From Fibrobacter sp. (GTDB lineage: Bacteria > Fibrobacterota > Chitinivibrionia > Chitinivibrionales > Chitinispirillaceae), in the NCBI GenBank assembly GCA_012513915.1, contig JAAZBG010000235.1:1-33405 (forward strand): a stretch of 33,405 nucleotides of DNA. The letters are read 5' to 3'. This document shows, in pieces, positions 8,251 through 19,200 of the stretch. A program made the position numbers and the translations under genes. Under the pieces are notes generated by a model. That model worked only from the letters and a program-made list of their open reading frames with translations. It was not told the DNA's origin and ran no database searches. Positions within the stretch are counted from its first letter, which is position 1. Each line of letters starts with the position of its first letter.

Positions 8251-9317
8251 TTGCTGAATCCTTTTATATGTCATGGAGATTCATTCTTCCTGCATGTATC
8301 GTATGGATTATTGCAGGAACGTTTAGTGCGCTTGTTTATTCTCTCTCCAGCAACGCCCCCCTGCTGTCAACGCTACTATTGATTCTTCCGACGCTGCCAG
8401 CGTGCATCATCCTGTCAATAACAGGACGTTTTGTCTGCCGTTTTTTCCCTGCAAACTGGTCGAATATTTACAGGGTGATATCAGTTCAGTTTCTATATAT
8501 GCTGCTGTCAACGGCACTCTGGTTTACATTATGGTATATTTATGCATCGATACTACGGATTTTGTTTCCCCTTGTGTTCAGTACAGGACTGTTTTCAGGT
8601 GCACTTCCATTTGTGATGCCATCAGTAGCGCTTGTCATGATAATCTTTATCCTTGTACACTATATAATCCTCTTCGTTGAGCAAAACCGGATTGCTTCGG
8701 AAGAACTCCTGCACAACAAACTGCAGCTTGCAGAAGCGGAATTGAAAGCGCTCAAAAACACTATACACCCGCATTTTCTCTTTAACAGTTTATCAATGCT
8801 GCAATCACTTATTACTCTGTCGCCTGCCAAAGCATCTGCAGCACTGTCGTATCTTTCTGAATTTCTTTTGTATAGTGTGCAGTTCAGCAGGAAAACCACG
8901 GTCACGATTGCAGAAGAGATCACCCATGCAAAAAACTACACTGCAGTTGAACTACTCCGCCGTAGTGATTCTTTTTCTGTCGACTGGGATATTGATACCC
9001 GGTGTAACGACTATCAATGCATTCCGTTTATACTACAGCCGCTTATTGAAAATGCCATTAAACATGGTATCGAATCGTCTGATCAAAAGGGATATATAAC
9101 AGTTACCGCAACATTGTCCGATAACAATATCGCTATTACAGTAACAAATAGTGTACACAGTACCATTGTACAGAACAGAAAAAGCGGGACCGGTATAGAA
9201 ACGCTCACCAAACGCTTATACACTTCTTATGGTGCTTCAGGAAAAATCCTGACCCAAAAAAACGATACCCGGTTCATTGCCACCATTACCATTCCATTAC
9301 AAAAGGAGAACACGTGA
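8247..9317 (+). CDS. LytS/YehU-type sensor histidine kinase
   Basis: The 356-residue kinase has hydrophobic segments filling about residues 11-145 (probably four membrane spans) and no large extracellular domain. A short coiled linker (EELLHNKLQLAEAELKALK) leads to the His_kinase box NTIHPHFLFNSLSMLQ, with His176 as the expected phosphorylated residue. The ATP-binding N box is QPLIENAIKHGI (264-275) and the G box SGTGIETLTKRL (313-324). It begins with TTG at 8247: GAGG sits seven bases upstream, inside the preceding gene, and the TTGA overlap with that gene's stop indicates translational coupling. An ATG at 8268 is a weaker alternative. With so small an outer surface, it may sense membrane state or be controlled by the LiaF-like protein. 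It should phosphorylate the adjacent LytTR regulator. Confidence 0.9.
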   Translation: MIAESFYMSWRFILPACIVWIIAGTFSALVYSLSSNAPLLSTLLLILPTLPACIILSITGRFVCRFFPANWSNIYRVISVQFLYMLLSTALWFTLWYIYASILRILFPLVFSTGLFSGALPFVMPSVALVMIIFILVHYIILFVEQNRIASEELLHNKLQLAEAELKALKNTIHPHFLFNSLSMLQSLITLSPAKASAALSYLSEFLLYSVQFSRKTTVTIAEEITHAKNYTAVELLRRSDSFSVDWDIDTRCNDYQCIPFILQPLIENAIKHGIESSDQKGYITVTATLSDNNIAITVTNSVHSTIVQNRKSGTGIETLTKRLYTSYGASGKILTQKNDTRFIATITIPLQKENT

Positions 9318-10051
9318 TTCCGATTAAAGTACTTATCGCAGATGATGAAGAGCATAACCGTGAAACATTGAAAATGCTGCTCTCTGAAAATCAATCGATC
9401 TCTGTTAAGGCACTTTGTAATGACGGGTTTGAAACTATCGCTGCGGTACAGGAACATAAACCGGATTTGCTGTTTCTTGATATCAATATGCCACGATTAA
9501 ACGGGTTTGATGTTCTCGAACTTTTAGGTGAACAGGCACCGCCGGTCGTTTTTGTTACCGCCTATGATGAACATGCGCTTAAGGCATTTGAAACGTCTGC
9601 AATCGATTATGTCCTTAAACCTGTTTCACGCGAACGACTACAAAAAGCGATTGACAAATTTATTAAAACCGGGACACGTCAGAAAAAAGACTACAACCCG
9701 TTTCTTGACGGTCAAAAAACGCTTGCAGCACCGCTGTCACGAATACTTGTCAAGGATGGACCTGAGATTTTTATCATCCCGGTTAACGAAATAGTCTATA
9801 TAAAAGCTGAGGACGATTATATCGGTATCGTAACAGAGAAACGGATGTATCTCAAACAGGACAGGATTTCCTTTCTTGAATCGATTCTTGACAAGTCACA
9901 ATTTTACCGTATACACCGTTCATATATTCTGAACATTAATTATCTCTCAAAGCTTGAAAGCACCGGCAAAGATTCGTATAAAGCAATTCTCAAAAACGGA
10001 GTATCAATTCCGGTAAGCACAAACGGATTTAAGGAACTGTCAAGGGCGTAA
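9314..10051 (+). CDS. LytTR-family response regulator
   Basis: This 245-residue transcription factor has an N-terminal receiver domain (about 4-120) with the acidic pocket ADDEE, phosphorylation site Asp56 in LFLDINMP, Thr82 and Lys102 (VLKPVS). A LytTR DNA-binding domain follows (about 137-242), with the family pattern IVYIKAEDDYIGIVTE and FYRIHRSYILNINYL. It begins with GTG at 9314, four bases inside the kinase gene (GTGA overlap), with AAAAGGAG just before it. The three genes 7501-10051 therefore form one tightly coupled operon. Its targets are not shown in the sequence; I found no clear pair of direct repeats upstream of 7501 that I would call its binding site. Confidence 0.92.
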   Translation: MIPIKVLIADDEEHNRETLKMLLSENQSISVKALCNDGFETIAAVQEHKPDLLFLDINMPRLNGFDVLELLGEQAPPVVFVTAYDEHALKAFETSAIDYVLKPVSRERLQKAIDKFIKTGTRQKKDYNPFLDGQKTLAAPLSRILVKDGPEIFIIPVNEIVYIKAEDDYIGIVTEKRMYLKQDRISFLESILDKSQFYRIHRSYILNINYLSKLESTGKDSYKAILKNGVSIPVSTNGFKELSRA

Positions 10052-10084
10052 CTAATCTCTGTATATTTTTTTATTATCACCCCT

Positions 10085-10180
10085 TGTGGCATTACGTAAA
10101 CTTGACACACAAAACCAACATCGCAAACCCACCGTACGGCCTCCCCTTGCGGGTGTCCGCCATGCCCCACCTGGCACCAT
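10085..10180. repeat. Unexplained GC-rich intergenic island, possible dispersed repeat
   Basis: This stretch is clearly richer in G and C than the AT-rich intergenic DNA around it. It carries two related pieces, CCCCTTGTGGCAT and CCCCTTGCGGGTGTCCGCCAT. It has no credible gene; the short minus-strand frames through it look like those produced by widely dispersed short intergenic repeats. Identity as a repeat cannot be proven from one copy. Confidence 0.35.
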
Positions 10181-10191
10181 CTGCTCCTGAT

Positions 10192-10239
10192 AATTAAAAA
10201 GGGCCTGATCAGTAATTACTGATCAGGCCCTTTTTAATT
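10192..10239. terminator. Perfect 48-bp palindrome, bidirectional terminator
   Basis: Two 24-base arms (10192-10215 and 10216-10239) are exact reverse complements with no spacer. The GC part is GGGCCTGATCAG, flanked by an A run on the left and a T run on the right. As RNA it forms a long stem with a small AU loop and a U tract on either strand, so it would end both the response-regulator operon (+) and the giant TPR gene (-). Confidence 0.88.
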
Positions 10240-10260
10240 TTGTAGCAATACTTTAAACTA

Positions 10261-13200
10261 TCAGCGCTTTACAGATTTTAACTCATCCAGAATATCTTTA
10301 TTATTCGGATCGAGCTTTCTTGCTTTCTCAAGATGATCTGTGTACCCAGCATAGTCCTTTTCATTCTTTGCAATTCGTGCAAGGCCAAGATGTGCAATTG
10401 CATTTCTTGGATCAGCTTTCAGTGTACGGGTATAGAATGTTTTTGCCCATTCATACTTACCCTGAATCATATAAACATTTGCACGTTCGCACAGTGCCGG
10501 TGCATAATTCTGGTTGATATACAATATCTCTTTGTATGTCTCAATTGCTTCATCATACTTCTTCTGAGCAACCTTAATCTTACCCAGTGCCATGTGTGCA
10601 TCAATATTTTCAGGTTCACTTGCTTTAACCTCTTCAACTGCTTTTGCTGCATCAGAGAGTTTTCCCATACCGATAAGTGCCTCTGCATACTTACTTAAAA
10701 TTGCGTTTGTCTTTTTCTTAGCAAGTAATGCCTTATACTCATTTGCAGCTTTATCAAAATCACCTGATTCCATATACACATCAGCAAGAACTCTCCTGAG
10801 ATCATCATCAATATCACCCTTTGACAACTTAACAACTTTCTCAAGCAGTTTTGCAGCTTCAGACTTGCGTTTTGTCATGATATAACCGCGAGCAAGAAGT
10901 GTCATGATCTTTGGATCGTTTTCCTTTAGTGAGTTTGCCATTTCAAGGAACACCATCGCATCATCAGTCATCTTTCTTGTCAGAAGAATTTCACCGATTC
11001 TTGCACATGCTTCAGCGTTAGTAGGATCCACTTCAATGAACTTACGATACGCATTGAGCATATCCTGCTCACGTGACTGTTTCCCATACAGTGTACCGAG
11101 TTCGAGCCAGACAAGTCCGATTGTATCAACGAGCTGTACGCACTTCTCAAGAGCTTTGGTTGCTTTTACCGTAGCGTTTGGCTGGCGTGCATAATAGATA
11201 CCAAGCTTCTGAAAGTTTCTGTAGTCCTTCGGATAATTTACGGTATTTTCTTCGTACATCGTAACGGCCTGAGCAGCATTAATTGTCTCGTAAACAACGG
11301 CACGCTGATACGCAGCGTCAGGGTCTTTTACACCAGGCAGTCGTACATACGCATTAAGGACTTCAGCCGCAGTTTTAATATCACCACTCTTTTCATAAGC
11401 AAGCGCAAGGGCTTTGTAGGCTACATCACGTGATTGAACGACAGCTTTTGTACTTCTGATCTTTTCAAGTTCAGATATCGCCACTTTGTAATCTTTAACT
11501 TCAACTGCAGACAATCCATATTGTAAATGATATTCCGCAGTAGTATTACTCTTTGCATATGCGAAGAATTTGAACGCCTCCGGATAATTCTTTGCATTGT
11601 AGGCATTTCTTGCAACAATAAGTGCAATTTCAGCGTCAGCATTACCCTTTTCGAGGTACCGCTTGTAAGCAGAAATCGCCGATGATGTCTTTTTCTGCTG
11701 CATGTAAAGATCACCAAGCTGTTTGTATTCCTTATTTGCGTTGGGATTCATCGCAATAGCCTGTTCATAGGTAATAGAAGCCTGACTTAGATTACCTGTT
11801 TTCAACTGACACAACGCGAGAGAACTGAGAATCGCGCCATTCTTCGGATCAAGCTGTGATGCCTTTTCGTAAACTGGAATTGCATTCTGATACTTACCGG
11901 CAGCTTTATAGATATCACCAAGCTGTACGTACATCCTTGAATCGCCTTCACCCGCAGCTATTGCAGCACTGAGCACTTTAGCCTTGTCATCCGGTGTTCC
12001 ATAGCGCATTGAAAGCTCAACAAATTTTTTGTATACACCCTTAATTGATGGATTAGCCTTAATTGCATTTCTATAGGCAACAAGCGCATTCTGATCATCT
12101 TTACGATCGTAGAGAAGGTCACCAAGCTTAGCCTGTGCATCCGCATCATCGGGTTTGAGTACTACATATTTTTTAAGGTTGACAAGCGCCTGCTCAGACG
12201 CACCTGCTTTGAGACTGATCTCATAGAGACGCTTGAACACAACAGGATCTTTTGGTGTAAGCGTAGAAAGTTCCTGATACACACGCAGTGCTTTAGGATT
12301 ATCCTGTGCCTGATACGCTGCATCAGCATACATTTGAAGAATCTCCGTCTTCTTTGCATCATTACCAGTAATCATGCCAAAATAACGCAGTGCCTCAGGA
12401 TAATTCTTTGCTTTGTATGCATCTTCTCCAACAACCATTGCAATCGCATTGTCTGAAGCATTCTTTTCGAGATACTTCTTATAGGATTTTACCGCCGGCT
12501 CCATCTTGTTCTGTTTTACATAAAGATCGCCAAGCATCTTGTATTCTTTGCTTGCTGCCGGATTTACGACGACAACCTGTTCATAGGTCATAGTCGCTTC
12601 AGCAATGTTTCCATTCTTCATCTGACTTTCTGCAAGCTCTGACAAAAGCTGAATATTTTTCGGATCTGCCTTTGATGCTTTATTGTAAAGATCGATTGCC
12701 TTGACAAGCTGATTCTGCTTTTTGTAGATCCCGGCAAGTGTTGCAAGCATTGATGCATCCGCTTCATTTGCAGCAATTGCACCCTCAAGCGCCTTTACCT
12801 TCTCGATATCATCACCGCTGCTCATTACCAGTGTTGCATACCGTTTGTAAATACCGGTAATTTTTGGATCCGCTTTAAGGGCAGCCCGATATGCATTGAG
12901 CGCACCGGCATTATCCTTTGTTTCAAACAGCATGTCCCCAAGTGTTCTCTGTCCCTTTGCATTATTTGGTTTGAGCGTAAGAAGTTTCTTGAGATAGGTC
13001 AGCACCTCATCCTTTGTTCCTGCTCTGCCTGCAACGTCATAGAGTTTCTCAAACACATCAGGATCATTTGGAGTTAAGGTTGACAATTGTTTAAGTATCT
13101 GATATGCCCTGAAATCATCTTTTGCAAGATAACATGCTTCCCCATAGAGCTTAAGATGTTCCTTTGTGGCAGCATCAGCACCGGTTACCAGTGCCAGATA

Positions 13201-16200
13201 CCTGACAGCCTCAGGATAATTGTTCTGTTTGAAACTGTGACTACCGATCAGTTTTGCAATGGTATTATCAGCATTCTTTTCAAGGTACTTTTTGTATGCC
13301 TTTACCGCCTGATCAGTTTTTGACTGTTTCATATAAAGATCACCAAGAGCTTTATATTCAGCACTTGCTGTCGGATTCATGGCAATCGCCTGTTCATAAG
13401 TCAAAATAGCAGCGCTGGCATTTCCAGCTTTTACCTGAGACTCAGCCAGTTTGGTAATCAGTACATTGTTTTTAGGATCAAGCTGTGATGCCTTCTCGAA
13501 CATTTTGCATGCTTTATCATAATTTTCCTGCTTTTGAACCGCTGTTTTCGGATTCTTTTTATTAACAATTATTGTCTCTGCACGTTTGACATAAATATCA
13601 CCGAGACGGGTATACATCTTGACATCTGCTTCACCTGCTGCAATTGCACCTGAAAGAGCGGTAACAATCTCTGAATCGTTACCGCTTGCCATTACAAGCT
13701 CAGCATACTTTGCATAGAAACCTTTTGCTGCAGGGTCTGCTTTGATTACTGCACGATAGGCTGCAATCGCCCCCGGACCATCTTTCTTTTCATAGAGCAT
13801 ATCACCGAGCTGTTTCTGAGCAGCTGCATCATTTGGTACAAGGGATGTGTACTTTTTAAGATATAGCAACACCTCATCCTTAGTACCTGCACGTTTAGAA
13901 ATTTCAGACAGTTTTTTATATACCGAAGCATCATTTGGAGTCTGCTGAGCCAGCTGCTTATAGATTTGATATGATTTGAAATCATCTTTTGCAGCGTAAC
14001 TTGCTTCAGCATATGCTTTAAGAAAATCAACCGACGTTGCATCAGCACCAGTTACAAGACCATAATACCGGACTGCTTCAGGATAGTTCTTTTCCTTCAT
14101 TGAGAAAGCACCAATCTGCCTGGCAAGATTATTATCTGCATTTTTCTCCAGGTATTTCTTGTAATTTTTGATCGCAGCATCTTCACGCTTCTGCTGCATA
14201 TACATATCACCAAGTGATTTGTATTCTTTGCTTGCAGCCGGATTCATCGCGATAGCCTGCTCATACGTAAGAATTGCCGCACTTGCATTTCCTGCTTTTG
14301 CCTGACAATCCGCAAGTAATGTCAGCAGCGTCGCATCTTTCTTGTCAATCTGTGATGCTTTTTCGTACATTTGAGCTGCTTTCACAAAATTTTTCTGTTT
14401 ATAATATATTTCACCAAGCTGCTTGTACATGGATACGTCTGCTTCACCAGCACCGATTGCACCATTAAATGCAGTAACAATCTCTGCTTCTGTGCCCTTG
14501 TTTTTCAACAGCAGCTCTGTATAACGGGAGTAAATTCCTTTAATTGACGGATCTGCTTTCAAGGCTGCCCGGTATGCACTAAGTGATCCCGTGAGATCTT
14601 TATTATCATAGAGCATATCACCCAGCATTTTAAGTGCAGATGCATCTGTGGTATTCAGAGCTGTATATTTTTTAAGGTAGAGTGAAACCTCTTCTTTTGT
14701 CCCTACACGACCTGCAAGTTCATAGAGTTTTTTGTATACAGAAGCATCTGTTGGTGTAACTGCAGCAAGCTGCTTATATACCTGAAATGCCTTGAGATCG
14801 TCTTTATTCTGATAACATGCATCACCATACATCTGAAGGTATTTTACATTTGAACCTTCAGTACCGCTGATCATACCGAGATATCTGACTGCCTCCGGAT
14901 AATTCTTTGCGTTATACGCCGCCTCACCGACGAGCTTTGCGATTTGATCATCCTTACTTTTTTCAAGGTATTTTTTATAATTGGTTACTGCAGACTCAGT
15001 TCGTTTCTGCTGTGTATACAGATCGCCAAGCGCTCTATACTCCTTGTTAGCAGCCGGATTCATCGCGATAGCCTGCTCATAGGTCATAATTGCAGCACTT
15101 GCGTTTCCTGCTTTTGCCTGAGTTTCTCCAAGGCTTGTTAAAAGAGCAGCATTCTTTGGATCAAGCTGTGATGCTTTTTCGTACATCTGGCCAGCCTTGA
15201 CAAAATTTGACTGCTTCACATAAATATCTCCAAGACGAACATACATTTTTACATCAGCTTCATTCGCAGCAATAGCACTATTAAGCACCGTTGTGATTTC
15301 AGCTTCGGTACCGCCGTTGTTCATTAACAACTCGGCAAAACGTGCAAATATTCCTTTGATTGCCGGATCTGCTTTCAGTGCAGTACGATATGCATTAAGT
15401 GCACCTGCATTATCCTTACGCTCATAAAGCATGTCTCCAAGAGTCTTCTGAGCTGTGGCATCATTAGATTTCAGTGTTGTATACTTTTTTAAATACGTAA
15501 GCGTTTCATCTTTTGTACCGGCACGACCTGCAAGTTCATAAAGTCTCTGGAACACAGTGGCATCATTAGGTAACAATGTAGAAAGCTGACGATAGATCTG
15601 GTATGCACGCATATCATCTTTTAACTGATACGCAGACTCTCCATACGGTTTGAGCACGCCTGCACTCGCTGCATCAGCACCGGAAACCATTCCGTAATAC
15701 TTGACTGCATCGGCATAATTCTTCTGCTGAAATGAAAAATCTCCGACCTTGCGGGCAAGAACATTATCACTATTCTTTTCAAGATATTTCTTGTAATTCT
15801 TGATTGCAGGATCATTTTTATTCTGTGATACATAAAGATCACCAAGTACTTTATACTCTCTGCTTGCAGATGCGTTCATTGCAACAGCCTGTTCGTATGA
15901 GAGTATCGCTGCGTTGGCATTCCCTGCGTTTGCCTGACAATCCGCCAGTTTTGAAAGTAATACATTATCTTTAGGATCAAGCTGAGAAGCCTTCTCATAC
16001 ATTTTGCATGCGTTAGCATAGCCTTCCTGTTTTTGAACAGTGACATTCGGGGTCTTTTTAGTAGGCTGAATTGCTTCTGCACGTTTAGTATAGATATCAC
16101 CAAGACGTGTGTACATCTTGACATCTGCTTCACCGGATGCAATCGCACCATTGAGAGCAACAACCATTTCCTCGTCTTTACCACCACTTGCCATAAGCAG

Positions 16201-19200
16201 TTCGGCATAACGGGCATGAATTCCTTTAATTGCAGGATCTGTCTTAAGTGCGGCACGGTATGCATTAAGTGCAGCGGCATTATCTTTTCTATCGTACAGC
16301 ATATCACCAAGCGTTTTCTGCGCACCAGCATCACCACTACGTAATGCAGTATAAGACTTCAGGTACTGCAATGCATCATCTTTTGAGCCGGCCCTCATTG
16401 ACAAGTCATACAGAGCCCTGAACACATCCGGATTCTGAGGTGTTAATGTGGCAAGTTTGCGATAGATTTCAATTGCCTTTTCATTATTCTGCCCCTCTAG
16501 ACATGCTTTACCGTATGCGGTAAGCATCGGAACTGATTTGGCATCTTCTCCGGTTATCATACCGAAATATTTTATTGCATCAGTGTAATTCTTTGCTGCA
16601 AGGGAGTTCTCTGCAACAAGCTTTGCAATACTGTTATCAGTTGTAAGTTCCAGATATTTCTTATATGAACGGATTGCCGGCTCCGTTTTCTTCTGCTGCG
16701 TATAGAGATCTCCAAGTGCTTTATGTTCTTTTACAGCATTTGGCATCATGGCGAGTGCCTGCTCATAATTCAGAATAGCCTTATCTATAGCACCAGTCTT
16801 AACCTGACACTCTGCGAGTGAAAGCAACAGATCAGTAGCCTTTGGATCAGCCTGAGATGCCTTCTCGATATTCGGTATCGCTTTCTGACAATTACCTGCA
16901 GCCTTGTAAAGATTACCAAGCTGTGAATACATCTGCGGTTCAGCCTCACCGGCAGCAACCGCACCACTCAGCGCTTTGATTTTTTCATCAGGGGTGCCAC
17001 TCTGATTTACAAGTTCAACATAACGCTTGTGGAAACCTTTTGCAGTCGAATCACTTTTAAGCACCGCACGATATGCAGTAAGCGCTCCCTGATTGTTTTT
17101 CAACTCATAGTAGTTGTCACCAAGAAGTTTTAATGCAGCAGCATCATTTGGCTTTAATGCTGTATACTGCTTGAGATATTCCGCAGCAGCAGCGTTATTA
17201 CTATCTTTCTTTGCAATCTCATATAATGTTTTATAAGGCTCCGGATTCTTTGGATTCGCAGCAGCGATCGCTTTAAAAATCTCTGTAGCTTTTTTAAGAT
17301 CATTGGTCTGATACACTGCATCACCATACCGGAGCATGAAATCAGCCGTTTTTGAATCTGCACCTGTTACCATTCCGTAGTATTTAACTGCTTCAGGATA
17401 GTTCTTTTTGTCGTATTCAAAATCACCAATTGTTCTTATTGTCTTTGCATCTGTTGGCGCTTTCTCAACATATTTTTTATAAGCACCAACAGCCTGATCT
17501 TTCTTATTCTGCTGCCAGTACAGGTCACCAAGCGCCTTCATCTCCTTTACAGCAGTGCCACTCATTGCAACAGCCTGCTCATACGAGATAATCGCATCAG
17601 AAATTTTTCCTGCTTTTTCCTGACAAAATGCCAGTGATGCAAGCGCTTCGAAATTCTGAGGTTTCAGTTGAAGTGCTTTAGTGTACATCTCAATCGCCTG
17701 AGGATACGCTTTATTGTTCTGATGAATTTCTCCAAGTGTCGAGTAGATCTCTTCATCAGCTTCTCCTGCTTTTACAGCGTTAGAAAGTACCGTGAGAAGT
17801 TCCTTCTCCTGACCCTTACGTGACATCATAAGAACTGCGTACTTTTTGTACAGTCCTTTGATTCCCGGATCGGCTGTAAGCGCAGCCTGATACGCTGTAA
17901 GTGCACCAGTACTGTCTTTTTTATCAAAAAGTATATCACCAAGCGTTTTTGATGCCGCAGCGTCCTGAGGTTTAATTGCTGTATACTTCTTAAGATAGGT
18001 TACAGCATCGTCCCGATTTCCCAGTTTTACCGAGATTTCATAGAGATTCTTGAATACATCAGCATTTGATGGTGTCAGTACTGCAAGTTCTTTGTATGTT
18101 GCAAGTGCTGTTTTATCGTCACCCTTTGACAATGCATACTTTGCATACCGTGTACGTGATGTAACATCTTTCTTATCAAGATTAATAATTGCCTTATCTG
18201 CCTCAGCAAGCTTGTCAGGATTATTTGATTTTTCATAACAGGATGCAAGTTTTTCCCAGAACGTCTTGTTGTTGGGTTCCAGTTTTACAAGCCCCTCAAT
18301 AACCTGAATTGCGGCTGGCCAGTTACTATTGATAATATGAATTTTTGCCAGTGTAACCTGAGGTTCACGAAGTTTCGGATCTTTATGAAGCGCTGTTTCA
18401 GCAGCATCCTGAGCCAGATCGTACCGCTTGAGTTCCCACGCAGATTGCATCATGCCTTCTGCTGCACGGGGGGTCTGATCAAGAGTAAAGCTCTTCTGGA
18501 AGTGACGGAGCGCATCTTCGTATTTTTTAGCTTTAAATGCATTTTCACCAAGTGCAAGGTACACCTTTGGATTATTTGGCTGTACGGTAATCAGTTTTTC
18601 GTAAATCGCCTGTGCTTTATCGGCCTGCTTCTCTTTTGTATAAAGTTCTGCAAGGCGGGCAAAAGCATCAATATTGTCTTTATTCGATGCTGTTACTCGT
18701 TCGAGCATCTGTATTGCTTTGAGGCGATCTCCAAGACCATCGTTTGCATCAGCAAGAAGGATAAAAATATCAGGAACAGTTTTGCCGTTTGGATCAGCTT
18801 TCTGAATACTGGTAAAAATGTCCAGAGCATCTTTGAATGCTCTTTTCTGAAGCTTCCAGCGTCCTGCCATTTCTTTGGCTTTAAGAGCATCTTTCGAAGT
18901 TGATGTTCCATATTTGACCATAGCTGCTTCATAGAATTTAGCCGCTTTTTCTTTATCATCAGGGCTTGACTTTTCAATACTTATAGCCGTTTTGTAAAGG
19001 TCATCTGCCGAGAGTTTTTCCTGATTAATTTCACTGAACTGCTTCGCAGCCTCAGCAAATTTTTCTGTTTGATAATAAATGCGTGCAAGATCAATTGATG
19101 TTTCAGGCTTTGCAGATTTTGGATCTTTGAGTGACTCATTAAAGAAAAACGCAGCACTGTCAGGAACGTTAACACTTTTATATGCTCTTCCGAGTTTGAG

